Source of the DNA: Geodermatophilus dictyosporus | GTDB taxonomy: Bacteria; Actinomycetota; Actinomycetes; Mycobacteriales; Geodermatophilaceae | Length of the DNA stretch: 64,000 nt | Direction: 5' to 3' | NCBI RefSeq assembly: GCF_900115505.1 | Contig: NZ_FOWQ01000002.1 | Coordinates: 62,001 to 126,000, forward strand | Part shown: positions 56,993-64,000 of the stretch, piece after piece | How positions within the stretch are numbered: the stretch's first letter is position 1 | Layout of the letters: each line of letters opens with the position of its first letter | Made by a program: the position numbers and the translations under genes | The notes under the pieces: model-generated | What the model was told of the DNA's origin: nothing | Database searches by the model: none | The model's input: the letters and a program-made list of their open reading frames with translations, nothing else

Positions 56993-58861
56993 TCAGACCT
57001 GCCCCTCGCCGAAGACCGGGCGCAGGTCGCGCGCGGCCAGGATGTCGTCGTTGCTGGCGCCGGCGGCCACCATCGGCCACACCTGGGCGTCGGCGCCGAC
57101 GACGAAGTCGATGACCACGGGTGCGTCGGTGATCGCCATGGCCTTCTCGATGACGGCGTCGACGTCGTCCTTGGACTCGCAGCGCAGGCCGACGCAGCCC
57201 AGCGCCTCGGCCAGCGCGACGAAGTCGGGGATGCGCACCGGCCGGGGCCGGCCCTCGGCGTCGACCGGGTGCAGCTTGGTGTTGGAGTAGCGGCCCTCGT
57301 AGAAGAGGGTCTGCCACTGCCGGACCATGCCGAGGTTGCCGTTGTTGATGACGGCGACCTTGACCGGGATGCCCTCGATGGCGCAGGTGGCCAGCTCCTG
57401 GTTGGTCATCTGGAAGCAGCCGTCGCCGTCGATCGCCCAGACCGTGGTGTCCGGGCGGCCGTACTTGGCGCCCATGGCGGCGGGGACGGCGTAGCCCATC
57501 GTCCCGAGGCCGCCGCTGTTGAGCCAGGTGCCCGGCTTCTCGTACCGGATGAACTGCGCGGCCCACATCTGGTGCTGCCCGACGCCGGAGGCGTAGATCG
57601 CGTCCGGGCCGGCGATGGCGCCGAGCCGCTCGATGACGTACTGCGGCGACAGCGAGCCGTCCTCGGGCCACTCGTAGCCCAGCGGGTAGCGCGCCCGCCA
57701 GTCGTCGAGCTGGGCCCACCAGGCCGACAGGTCGCTCGTGCGGCCGGCGCGGTGCTCGGCGCGCAGCGCGCCCACCAGCTCGGCGATGGTCTCCTTCGCG
57801 TCGCCCACGATCGGGACGTCGGCCCTGCGGTTCTTGCCGATCTCGGCCGGGTCGATGTCGGCGTGCACGACCTGCGCGTGCGGGGCGAAGGAGCTCAGCT
57901 CGCCGGTGACGCGGTCGTCGAAGCGCGCGCCGAGGGCCACCAGCAGGTCGGCCTTCTGCAGCGCGGTGACGGCGGCGACGTTGCCGTGCATGCCCGGCAT
58001 GCCCAGGTTCTGCGGGTGGCTGTCGGGGAAGGCGCCGCGGGCCATGAGCGTGGTGACCACCGGCGCGCCGGTGAGCTCGGCGAGCTCCGCCAGCTCCGCG
58101 GTGGCACCCGCCTTGAGCACCCCGCCGCCGACGTAGAGGACGGGACGGCGGGCGGCGGCGATCAGCGCGGCGGCCTCGCGCACCTGCTTGCCGTGCGGGC
58201 GGGTGGTCGGCTTGTAGCCGGGCAGGTCCATCCGCGGCGGCCACGAGAAGTCGGTGGTGGCCTGCAGCGCGTCCTTGGCGATGTCGACCAGCACCGGGCC
58301 GGGGCGGCCGGTGGCGGCCAGGTGGAAGGCCTCGGCGATCCGCTGCGGGATCTCGGCGGCGTCGGTCACCAGGAAGTTGTGCTTGGTGATCGGCATGGTG
58401 ATGCCGCGGATGTCGGCCTCCTGGAACGCGTCGGTCCCGATCGCCCGGCTCGGCACCTGGCCGGTGATCGCGACCAGCGGGACCGAGTCCATGTAGGCGT
58501 CGGCCAGCGGCGTGACCAGGTTGGTCGCGCCGGGGCCGGAGGTGGCCATGCAGACGCCGACCCGGCCGGTCGCCTGCGCGTAGCCGGTGGCGGCGTGCCC
58601 GGCGCCCTGCTCGTGGCGGACCAGGACGTGCCGGACGTGGGAGTCGAACAGCGGGTCGTAGGCCGGCAGGATCGCCCCGCCCGGGATGCCGAACACGACC
58701 TCGACGCCGACCGCCTCGAGCGAGCGGACGAGGCTCTGCGCGCCGGTGATGCCGGTGGCGGGCTCGGCGGCGGCCTCGGCGATCGAGCGGGCCGTGGTCT
58801 CGACGCCGGTCAGCGCCTCGGCGGCCTCGCGGGTGGCGGACTCGCTCGGGGTGGTGGTCAT
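56993..58861 (-). CDS. ilvB: Acetolactate synthase large subunit
   Basis: 622 residues from the ATG at 58861 (AGGAGAACAG upstream). TPP-enzyme order: [16 protein letters not shown] with the catalytic Glu in [18 protein letters not shown]-binding middle domain, and the C-terminal TPP motif [33 protein letters not shown]. It makes acetolactate or acetohydroxybutyrate. An Ala/Thr-rich 45-residue N-terminal extension is present. Controlled by the attenuator at 58926-59029. Confidence 0.96.
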   Translation of the reverse strand: MTTTPSESATREAAEALTGVETTARSIAEAAAEPATGITGAQSLVRSLEAVGVEVVFGIPGGAILPAYDPLFDSHVRHVLVRHEQGAGHAATGYAQATGRVGVCMATSGPGATNLVTPLADAYMDSVPLVAITGQVPSRAIGTDAFQEADIRGITMPITKHNFLVTDAAEIPQRIAEAFHLAATGRPGPVLVDIAKDALQATTDFSWPPRMDLPGYKPTTRPHGKQVREAAALIAAARRPVLYVGGGVLKAGATAELAELAELTGAPVVTTLMARGAFPDSHPQNLGMPGMHGNVAAVTALQKADLLVALGARFDDRVTGELSSFAPHAQVVHADIDPAEIGKNRRADVPIVGDAKETIAELVGALRAEHRAGRTSDLSAWWAQLDDWRARYPLGYEWPEDGSLSPQYVIERLGAIAGPDAIYASGVGQHQMWAAQFIRYEKPGTWLNSGGLGTMGYAVPAAMGAKYGRPDTTVWAIDGDGCFQMTNQELATCAIEGIPVKVAVINNGNLGMVRQWQTLFYEGRYSNTKLHPVDAEGRPRPVRIPDFVALAEALGCVGLRCESKDDVDAVIEKAMAITDAPVVIDFVVGADAQVWPMVAAGASNDDILAARDLRPVFGEGQV

Positions 58862-58926
58862 GGCGGCTGTTCTCCTGGGCCGGACGTGCGGGGTGGGGCG
58901 TGCGGTCGGGTGCCTGCTCGGGCAAC

Positions 58927-58958
58927 AAAAAACCCCTCGTGCCGCGGGCACGGAGGGG
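58927..58958 (-). terminator. Attenuator terminator hairpin of ilvB
   Basis: On the minus strand CCCCTCCGTGCC pairs with GGCACGAGGGG (58933-58958) and is followed by six T and GTTG. A textbook intrinsic terminator, 66 nt before the ilvB start and inside its leader. Confidence 0.88.
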
Positions 58959-58961
58959 TGT

Positions 58962-58989
58962 AGCGCGTCGGTCGGGTGACCGGCGCGCT
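58962..58989 (-). promoter_or_regulatory. First attenuator hairpin of ilvB, overlapping the leader stop
   Basis: 12-nt arms 58962-58973 and 58978-58989 with two mismatches around GGGT. As at cimA, the 5' arm begins in the TAG stop of the leader peptide (both read TAGCGCGC). Confidence 0.7.
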
Positions 58990-59029
58990 AGGCGATTACG
59001 AGGAGCAGGCAGGCGGAGGGCACGGACAC
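58988..59029 (-). CDS. ilvB leader peptide MSVPSACLLLVIA
   Basis: 13 codons from GTG 59029 to TAG 58988: fMet-Ser-Val-Pro-Ser-Ala-Cys-Leu-Leu-Leu-Val-Ile-Ala. Five consecutive Leu/Val/Ile codons lie just before the stop. GCGGAGG is 8 nt before the GTG. Ribosome stalling at these codons is the expected signal of low Leu, Val or Ile. Confidence 0.82.
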   Translation of the reverse strand: MSVPSACLLLVIA

Positions 59030-59085
59030 ACTGTGCGCCTCCGCCGTCCCGACGTCAACAACGCTGTCCCACACAGTGGACCGTG

Positions 59086-61815
59086 TCAGCCGTTCCATGG
59101 GACGGGCAGCGGCTCCCGCGCGCCGAGCAGCCCCGGGTCGAAGCCGTCGACCACCGCGGGCAGCTCGGCGGCCGGGACCGGGCGGCCGGTCAGCCAGCCC
59201 TGCAGGAAGCCGCAGCCCAGCGACACGAGGACCTCGCGCTGGGCCGCGGTCTCCACGCCCTCGGCGACGACGTCCATGCCCAGCGTGCGGCCGAGGTCGA
59301 CGACGCTGCCGACCAGCGCCGCGCCCCGGGGGTCGGTGTCGATGCCGGAGACGAAGCCGCGGTCCATCTTCAGCACGTCGACGGGCAGCCGGGCGAGGTA
59401 GGCCAGCGACGAGTAGCCCTTGCCGAAGTCGTCCAGGGACACGACGCAGCCCAGCGCGGAGAGCTCCGCGAGCTCGGCGAGCAGCCGCTGGTCGTCGTCC
59501 ATGAGCACGCTCTCGGTCACCTCGACCATCAGCAGCCGCGCCGGCAGGCCGGAGCGCTCCAGCGCACGGGTGACGTCCTCGACCAGGCAGCGGGCCTGCA
59601 GGTGCCGCACGGAGATGTTGACGCCGAGCTTGAGGTCGCGGCCCCCGGCGACCAGCCGGGCGTGCTCGGCCGTCGCGGTCTCCAGCACCCAGCGCTGCAG
59701 CGGCACGATCAGGCCGTCGTCCTCGGCCAGGCCGACGAACTCCTCGGGCGGGACCGGGCCGAGCACCGGGTGGTCCCAGCGCACCAGCGCCTCCGCCCCG
59801 AGCACCCGGCGCTCGTGCACCCCGACGACCGGTTGGTAGACCAGCCGCAGCCCGCCCCGCTCGATGGCGCCGGGCAGGTCGCGGGCCAGCCGGCTGCGCC
59901 GCGCCGAGGCCTCCACCAGCCCCTCCCCCGAGGCCCGGACGCCGTTCTTGCCCTGCGCCTTGACCGTGCGCAGCGCCAGGTCGGCCTCCCGGACGGTGGC
60001 CGACGCGTCGGCACCGGCGACCACCTCGGCGAGCCCCACGCTGGCCGAGACGCGGAACACCGGGCCGGCGAGGCCGCCGTCCGCGCCGCCGTCCGCGCCG
60101 CCGTAGCGGCGGGAGACGTCCAGCCGCGCGACCAGCCGCTCGGCCAGCGCCATGGCCGCGTCGGGCCCGGCGTCGAGGAGGAGGGCGAACTCGTCGCCCC
60201 CGAGGCGGGCCACCAGGTCCTCCGAGCGGGCCTCGGCGCGCAGCGCGTCGGCCACCTCGCGCAGCAGCCGGTCGCCGGCGTCGTGCCCGGCCACGTCGTT
60301 GACCGACTTGAAGCCGTCGAGGTCGACCAGCAGGACGCAGGCCCGCCGGCCGCGCGCCGCCCGGTCGAGGGCACCCTCCAGCGCGGCCATGAACCGGGCG
60401 CGGTTGGGCAGGCCGGTCAGCGAGTCGGTGTAGGCCAGCCGCTCCAGCTCGCGCTGCCCGGCGCGGCGCTCGGTGACGTCGCGCAGGTGCAGCACCAGGC
60501 CGTCGTCGGCCCGGCGCGCTCCGGTGCGGGCGGCGCCGGAGACCTCGACGTCGCGCCAGCCGCCGTCGGCACCGGCCAGGCGGCCGGTGGCGGGCAGCCC
60601 GTCGGGGGCGCCGTCGCGCAGCGCCGCGGCGACCCGCTCGACGAGGTCGCGGTCGTCGGGGTGCAGCAGCGGGACCAGCTCGTGCCCGACCAGATCCTCC
60701 TCCGCCCGGCCGAGCTGGGCGGCCACCGGGCCGGACACCGAGGTGACCCGGCCGGCGGCGTCGAGGACGACGGTGACGGCGTCGCCGCTGTGCACCAGGG
60801 CACGGAACCAGCCCTCGGTGCGCTCCAGGCGGCGGGTGAGCCGCGCCGCGTCCAGCGCCCAGGACAGCGTGCGGGCCGAGGTGAGCAGCAGCAGGACGAC
60901 GGCCGCAGCCGCCTCCGCGGCGGGGACGGGCCGGCCGGCGACGACGCCGCCGGTCACCGCGAGCAGCGCGGCGGTGGCCGCGGCATGGGCGAGCACGGCG
61001 CCGCGCAGCGGCAGCGCGCGCCGCCCGCCCGGGGCCGTCGCGGCCCGGTCGGCGGCGGCGGCGCACAGGCCGGTGCCCAGCATGGCCAGCCAGGCCAGGA
61101 CGGTGACGACGGACCACTCCGGGCCTGCCGCGCCGACTGCCGACCGGCCCACGGCGCCGCTGACCGCGACGGTGGCCATCGCGACGAAGGAGGCCAGCAG
61201 CCAGGTGGCCGACCGGCGGCGCGCCTCGGGCACCGCGGTGACGGTGACCAGGCCGACGCCGCACAGCACGGCGCCGACCAGCGGGTAGCCGGCCGCGATC
61301 AGCCCGTGCCCCGGCCCCGCCGCGCCGTCGGACAGGGCGTCGAGCAGGTCGTCGAGCACCACGCCGCCGAGGACCCCGACGGCGATGGTGACCACGACGC
61401 CGTCGAGCAGCACGCGGGAGCCGACCCGCCGGCCCGCCCGGGGCGGCAGCAGCAGGACGGCCACCGCGACCGCGACCGGTACCGCCAGCACGGTCGGGAC
61501 CTCCTCGACCCCGCCGGCGGACAGGTCCCGGCCGGCGCGGGCCACGGCCAGGACCTGGCCGAGCGCCAGCAGGCCCGCGGCCAGCGCCATGGCCCGCCAC
61601 GGCCGGCCGGCCCGTCCGGGCAGCCGCCGGGCCCCGGTGGCCAGGACGGCGGCGCCGGTGCCCGAGGCCAGCGCCAGCGCCGCGGGGACGAGCACGGCGG
61701 CCGACGGCGTGCCGGTCAGCTGCAGCGCGGTGGTGCCGGCACCGAGCAGGGCCAGCAGGGCGAGGACGGCCGCGACCGCGGCCGGCCCGACCGGGCGCCC
61801 GGCGGCGTCACGCAC
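59086..61815 (-). CDS. Membrane GGDEF-EAL protein with PAS domain
   Basis: 909 residues. About eight to ten membrane segments (1-320), a PAS-like domain (about 333-450), GGDEF (about 460-630) and EAL (about 645-900). The active GGDEF is intact at 539-543 with an I-site RSED (530-533) exactly five residues before it. EAL is intact (675-677) with N, E (EVTES), DD (DDFGKGYSS) and K (KMDRGF). So both synthesis and hydrolysis of cyclic di-GMP are possible. GTG start overlaps the upstream gene by 8 bp. Positive regulators or outputs are not in the window. Confidence 0.92.
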   Translation of the reverse strand: MRDAAGRPVGPAAVAAVLALLALLGAGTTALQLTGTPSAAVLVPAALALASGTGAAVLATGARRLPGRAGRPWRAMALAAGLLALGQVLAVARAGRDLSAGGVEEVPTVLAVPVAVAVAVLLLPPRAGRRVGSRVLLDGVVVTIAVGVLGGVVLDDLLDALSDGAAGPGHGLIAAGYPLVGAVLCGVGLVTVTAVPEARRRSATWLLASFVAMATVAVSGAVGRSAVGAAGPEWSVVTVLAWLAMLGTGLCAAAADRAATAPGGRRALPLRGAVLAHAAATAALLAVTGGVVAGRPVPAAEAAAAVVLLLLTSARTLSWALDAARLTRRLERTEGWFRALVHSGDAVTVVLDAAGRVTSVSGPVAAQLGRAEEDLVGHELVPLLHPDDRDLVERVAAALRDGAPDGLPATGRLAGADGGWRDVEVSGAARTGARRADDGLVLHLRDVTERRAGQRELERLAYTDSLTGLPNRARFMAALEGALDRAARGRRACVLLVDLDGFKSVNDVAGHDAGDRLLREVADALRAEARSEDLVARLGGDEFALLLDAGPDAAMALAERLVARLDVSRRYGGADGGADGGLAGPVFRVSASVGLAEVVAGADASATVREADLALRTVKAQGKNGVRASGEGLVEASARRSRLARDLPGAIERGGLRLVYQPVVGVHERRVLGAEALVRWDHPVLGPVPPEEFVGLAEDDGLIVPLQRWVLETATAEHARLVAGGRDLKLGVNISVRHLQARCLVEDVTRALERSGLPARLLMVEVTESVLMDDDQRLLAELAELSALGCVVSLDDFGKGYSSLAYLARLPVDVLKMDRGFVSGIDTDPRGAALVGSVVDLGRTLGMDVVAEGVETAAQREVLVSLGCGFLQGWLTGRPVPAAELPAVVDGFDPGLLGAREPLPVPWNG

Positions 61816-63997
61816 CGCGCACGACCCGGACGGGCGGGCCCCCGGCGGCCGGGAACACGTCGTGGGACAGGCCGACGAGGCCGGGCCACAGCGAGCCCGC
61901 GCCCTCGCGCAGCACGCGGAGCAGGTCGGCCGGCGGCAGCGGGCGGGCCAGCAGGAAGCCCTGCGCGAAGCCCAGGCCCAGGCCGCGGAGCACGCCGAGC
62001 TGCGCGGGGGTCTCCACGCCCTCGGCGACGACGTCGACGCCCAGCGCCCGGCCCACGGTGACCACCGCCTCGCACAGGGCGCGGCTCTGCGCGTCGCGGT
62101 CGACGCGGGAGACGAACGCGCGGTCGAGCTTCAGCACGTCGATCGGCAGCCGGGTGAGGTGCAGCAGCGACGAGGTGCCGGTGCCGAAGTCGTCGAGCGC
62201 GACGTGCACGCCCATGAGCCGCAGCGCCTGGACGTCGATGGCCACGAAGTCGCCGTCGTCGAGCAGGGTGGCCTCGGTGACCTCGAGGACCAGCCGCTCG
62301 GGCGCCAGGCCCGAGGACGCCAGCGCCGCGGCGACGTCGTCGACCAGGGTCCGGGCGGCCACGTGCGAGGCGGAGGTGTTCACGCCCAGCCGCAGCGGCA
62401 CGCCGTCGCTGTCGGGCAGCCCGGCGGCGGTCGCGGTGGCCTCGCGCAGCACCCAGCGCTGCAGCTCGCCGATCACGCCGGCGCGCTCGGCGATGGGCAC
62501 GAACTCGCGCGGCGGGACGTCCCCGAGCTCGGGGTGCCGCCAGCGCAGCAGCGCCTCGACGCCGACCACCCGCTGCTCGTCCATCGACACGATCGGCTGG
62601 AAGGCCAGCCACAGCTCCCCGCGCCCGGCGGCACCGGGCAGGTCCTCGCGCAGCCGGTCGCGGCGGGCGGCGGCGGCGCCGAGCGCGTCGGTCCACCGGG
62701 TGGCCCGCGCCGAGCCGCCGGCCCGGGCGGCCGCGACGGCGGTCTCCGCGCGGCCGGTGAGCTCGCCGACGGACAGGCCCGGCTCGACGACGACGACGCC
62801 GACGTCGGCGGTGAGGTCGAAGACGCCCGCCGGCGTGCCCACCGGGCGCTCCAGGGCGGCCAGGCAGCGGTCGGCCAGCCGGTCGGCGGTGTCGCCGTCG
62901 CCGGTGACCAGCACGCCGAAGACGCCCCCGGCGACGCGGGCGACGACCTCGTCGCCGCGCACGGTGGCCCGCAGGCGCCGGCCGAGCTCGACCAGGACGC
63001 CGGACACGGTGTCGCGGTCGGCGTGCTCGCGGACCTCGGTGAGGCCGCAGACGTCGACCAGCAGCAGCGCCCGGCCGGGGGCGTCCGCCGCGGGCCCGGC
63101 GGCCGAGCCCTCCACGGCGCCGGCGAGCGCGGCCTCCCAGCCCGCCCGGTTGGGCAGGCCGGTCAGCGGGTCGGTGAACGCCAGCTCCTCGAGCGCCCGC
63201 TCGCGGGTCTCCCGCTCGGTGACGTCGCGGCAGTGCAGCACGACCGAGGCGACGGCGGGGTCGGCGCGCAGGTCGGAGACGCTGGCCTCGAGGCAGCGGA
63301 CCCCACCCGCCCCGTCGCGGACGTGCAACGTCAGCAGGCCGCTCGCCTCCCCGGCCTCCAGGCGCAGGCGCAGGGCGGTGGCGTCGGCGGCGTCGACGGC
63401 CGAGCGGCCGGAGAGCAGGTCGCGGCCGGCCAGGTCGGCCGGCGTGCTGCCGAGCAGGGCGGCCAGCGCCGGGGAGGTCCAGCCGACGCGCAGGCGGGCG
63501 TCCAGGACGAGCACCGCCTCGCTGGTGGAGGCCGCCAGACTGCGGAAGTAGGCCTCGTCGCGGCGCAGCCGGGCGCCGCGGAGGTGGTCCTCGCGCGCGG
63601 CCACCCAGCGGTGGGCGGCCGACAGCCCCACGCACAGCAGCGCGCCGACGAGGGTGACCGGGGTGGGCACCACGCCGAGCGCCAGGGGCACGACGACGAG
63701 GCCGACGACCACCACCAGCGCCAGGTGCGGCAGCACCGAGCGCAGCTGCGCCGCCCGGCCGGCAGCGGCGGGGTCCGACGCGGGGGCCGCGTCGAGCAGC
63801 CGGGCGAGCACGAGCAGCGCCAGCCCGACGACGACGGCCACCCGCGTGGCGGGGACGGCGTCGGTGGCGCCGAGCAGGGCGGCGGAGGTGCCGGTGCCGC
63901 GGCCCACGCACAGCGCGACGAGCCCGGCGAACAGGACCGCGGCCATCCGCTGGCGGTGCGCGGCGACCCCGCCGAGGACGGTGAGGCCGGCGGCCAT
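61808..63997 (-). CDS. Membrane GGDEF-EAL protein with a degenerate GGDEF domain; N-terminus may extend past the window
   Basis: 729 residues from the ATG at 63997; coding may continue beyond the edge, since the first residues read like the middle of a membrane domain. Four or more membrane segments, a PAS-like domain (about 145-265), GGDEF (about 270-440) and EAL (about 455-715). The GGDEF site is AGGVF (356-360), so the catalytic acidic pair is lost, and the I-site position reads RGDE. EAL is intact (481-483), with EVTEA, DDFGTGTSS and KLDRAF. It is probably a c-di-GMP phosphodiesterase with a regulatory GGDEF. Overlaps the downstream gene. Confidence 0.88.
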   Translation of the reverse strand: MAAGLTVLGGVAAHRQRMAAVLFAGLVALCVGRGTGTSAALLGATDAVPATRVAVVVGLALLVLARLLDAAPASDPAAAGRAAQLRSVLPHLALVVVVGLVVVPLALGVVPTPVTLVGALLCVGLSAAHRWVAAREDHLRGARLRRDEAYFRSLAASTSEAVLVLDARLRVGWTSPALAALLGSTPADLAGRDLLSGRSAVDAADATALRLRLEAGEASGLLTLHVRDGAGGVRCLEASVSDLRADPAVASVVLHCRDVTERETRERALEELAFTDPLTGLPNRAGWEAALAGAVEGSAAGPAADAPGRALLLVDVCGLTEVREHADRDTVSGVLVELGRRLRATVRGDEVVARVAGGVFGVLVTGDGDTADRLADRCLAALERPVGTPAGVFDLTADVGVVVVEPGLSVGELTGRAETAVAAARAGGSARATRWTDALGAAAARRDRLREDLPGAAGRGELWLAFQPIVSMDEQRVVGVEALLRWRHPELGDVPPREFVPIAERAGVIGELQRWVLREATATAAGLPDSDGVPLRLGVNTSASHVAARTLVDDVAAALASSGLAPERLVLEVTEATLLDDGDFVAIDVQALRLMGVHVALDDFGTGTSSLLHLTRLPIDVLKLDRAFVSRVDRDAQSRALCEAVVTVGRALGVDVVAEGVETPAQLGVLRGLGLGFAQGFLLARPLPPADLLRVLREGAGSLWPGLVGLSHDVFPAAGGPPVRVVRGA

Positions 63998-64000
63998 GGT

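Noticed and set aside
58900-62061. A 1053-codon plus-strand frame across the ilvB leader and GGDEF-EAL genes
   Set aside because: Antisense to recognised domains and to the attenuator; low-complexity Gln/Gly/Arg sequence.

Overview
This 64 kb window is very GC-rich chromosomal DNA, with GTG starts common and nearly every wobble position G or C. The gene order is the conserved core block of high-GC actinobacteria. From memory it follows the Mycobacterium tuberculosis order glnD-glnB-amt-ftsY-smc-acyP-fpg-rnc-DUF177-rpmF-sepIVA, coaD-rsmD-recG-DAK2, thiL-DUF3515-ddl-gpsA, cofC-ppk-mutT1, leuDC-IclR, gltX-FAH, leuB-serA and ilvCNB. A phosphatidylcholine synthase-like gene, the extreme GC content and the overall gene set suggest Geodermatophilaceae (Blastococcus, Geodermatophilus or Modestobacter). 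That assignment is inference. No integrase, transposase, phage, CRISPR or plasmid function is visible.

Layout. Positions 1-3.2 kb hold a nitrogen operon on the minus strand (amtB-glnK-glnD) with a GlnR-like box upstream. Positions 3.5-6.1 kb hold an ECF-type Ni/Co importer (cbiM-PDGLE-cbiQ-cbiO) behind a Nur-box-like palindrome. Positions 6.1-19.2 kb hold housekeeping genes: ftsY, smc, a small coiled-coil protein, acylphosphatase, mutM, rnc, rpmF, DUF177, sepIVA, coaD and rsmD. A PhoD-like phosphatase and an EEP-family hydrolase are inserted between ftsY and smc. Positions 19.2-28.5 kb hold recG, a DAK2 protein, rpmB, a cytidylate-kinase-like protein, a GNAT enzyme, thiL, a lone AsnC ligand domain, DUF3515, a lipoprotein and ddl. 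Positions 28.5-36.2 kb hold the Pcs-like enzyme, a cystathionine-type PLP enzyme, gpsA, plsC, cofC, ppk and mutT1. Positions 36.3-39.1 kb hold leuD-leuC divergent from an IclR regulator. Positions 39.2-43.5 kb hold a Leloir galactose operon with a sodium symporter. Positions 43.6-44 kb hold two tRNA-Glu genes and one tRNA-Gln. Positions 44-48.3 kb hold a CPBP protease, gltX, an FAH-family enzyme, a VOC protein and an ABM protein. Positions 48.3-59 kb hold branched-chain amino acid and serine genes (cimA, leuB, serA, ilvC, ilvN, ilvB), interrupted by three small membrane proteins, two of them with long tyrosine/glycine/glutamine repeats. Positions 59-64 kb hold two tandem membrane GGDEF-EAL proteins.

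Regulation can be read directly in several places. Both cimA and ilvB are preceded by a short leader peptide rich in Leu/Ile/Val codons, followed by two hairpins, the second of which looks like a terminator; these are transcription attenuators. A perfect CATCTCA-N5-TGAGATG palindrome sits between leuC and the IclR gene. Several genes appear leaderless, with a TAnnnT box 6-8 nt before the start codon. A recurrent composite hairpin, found seven times, marks gene ends.

Limits: domain and operator calls are from visual motif recognition only. Starts are inferred from ribosome sites, overlaps and family starts. glnD is cut by the left edge and the last GGDEF-EAL gene may be cut by the right edge.
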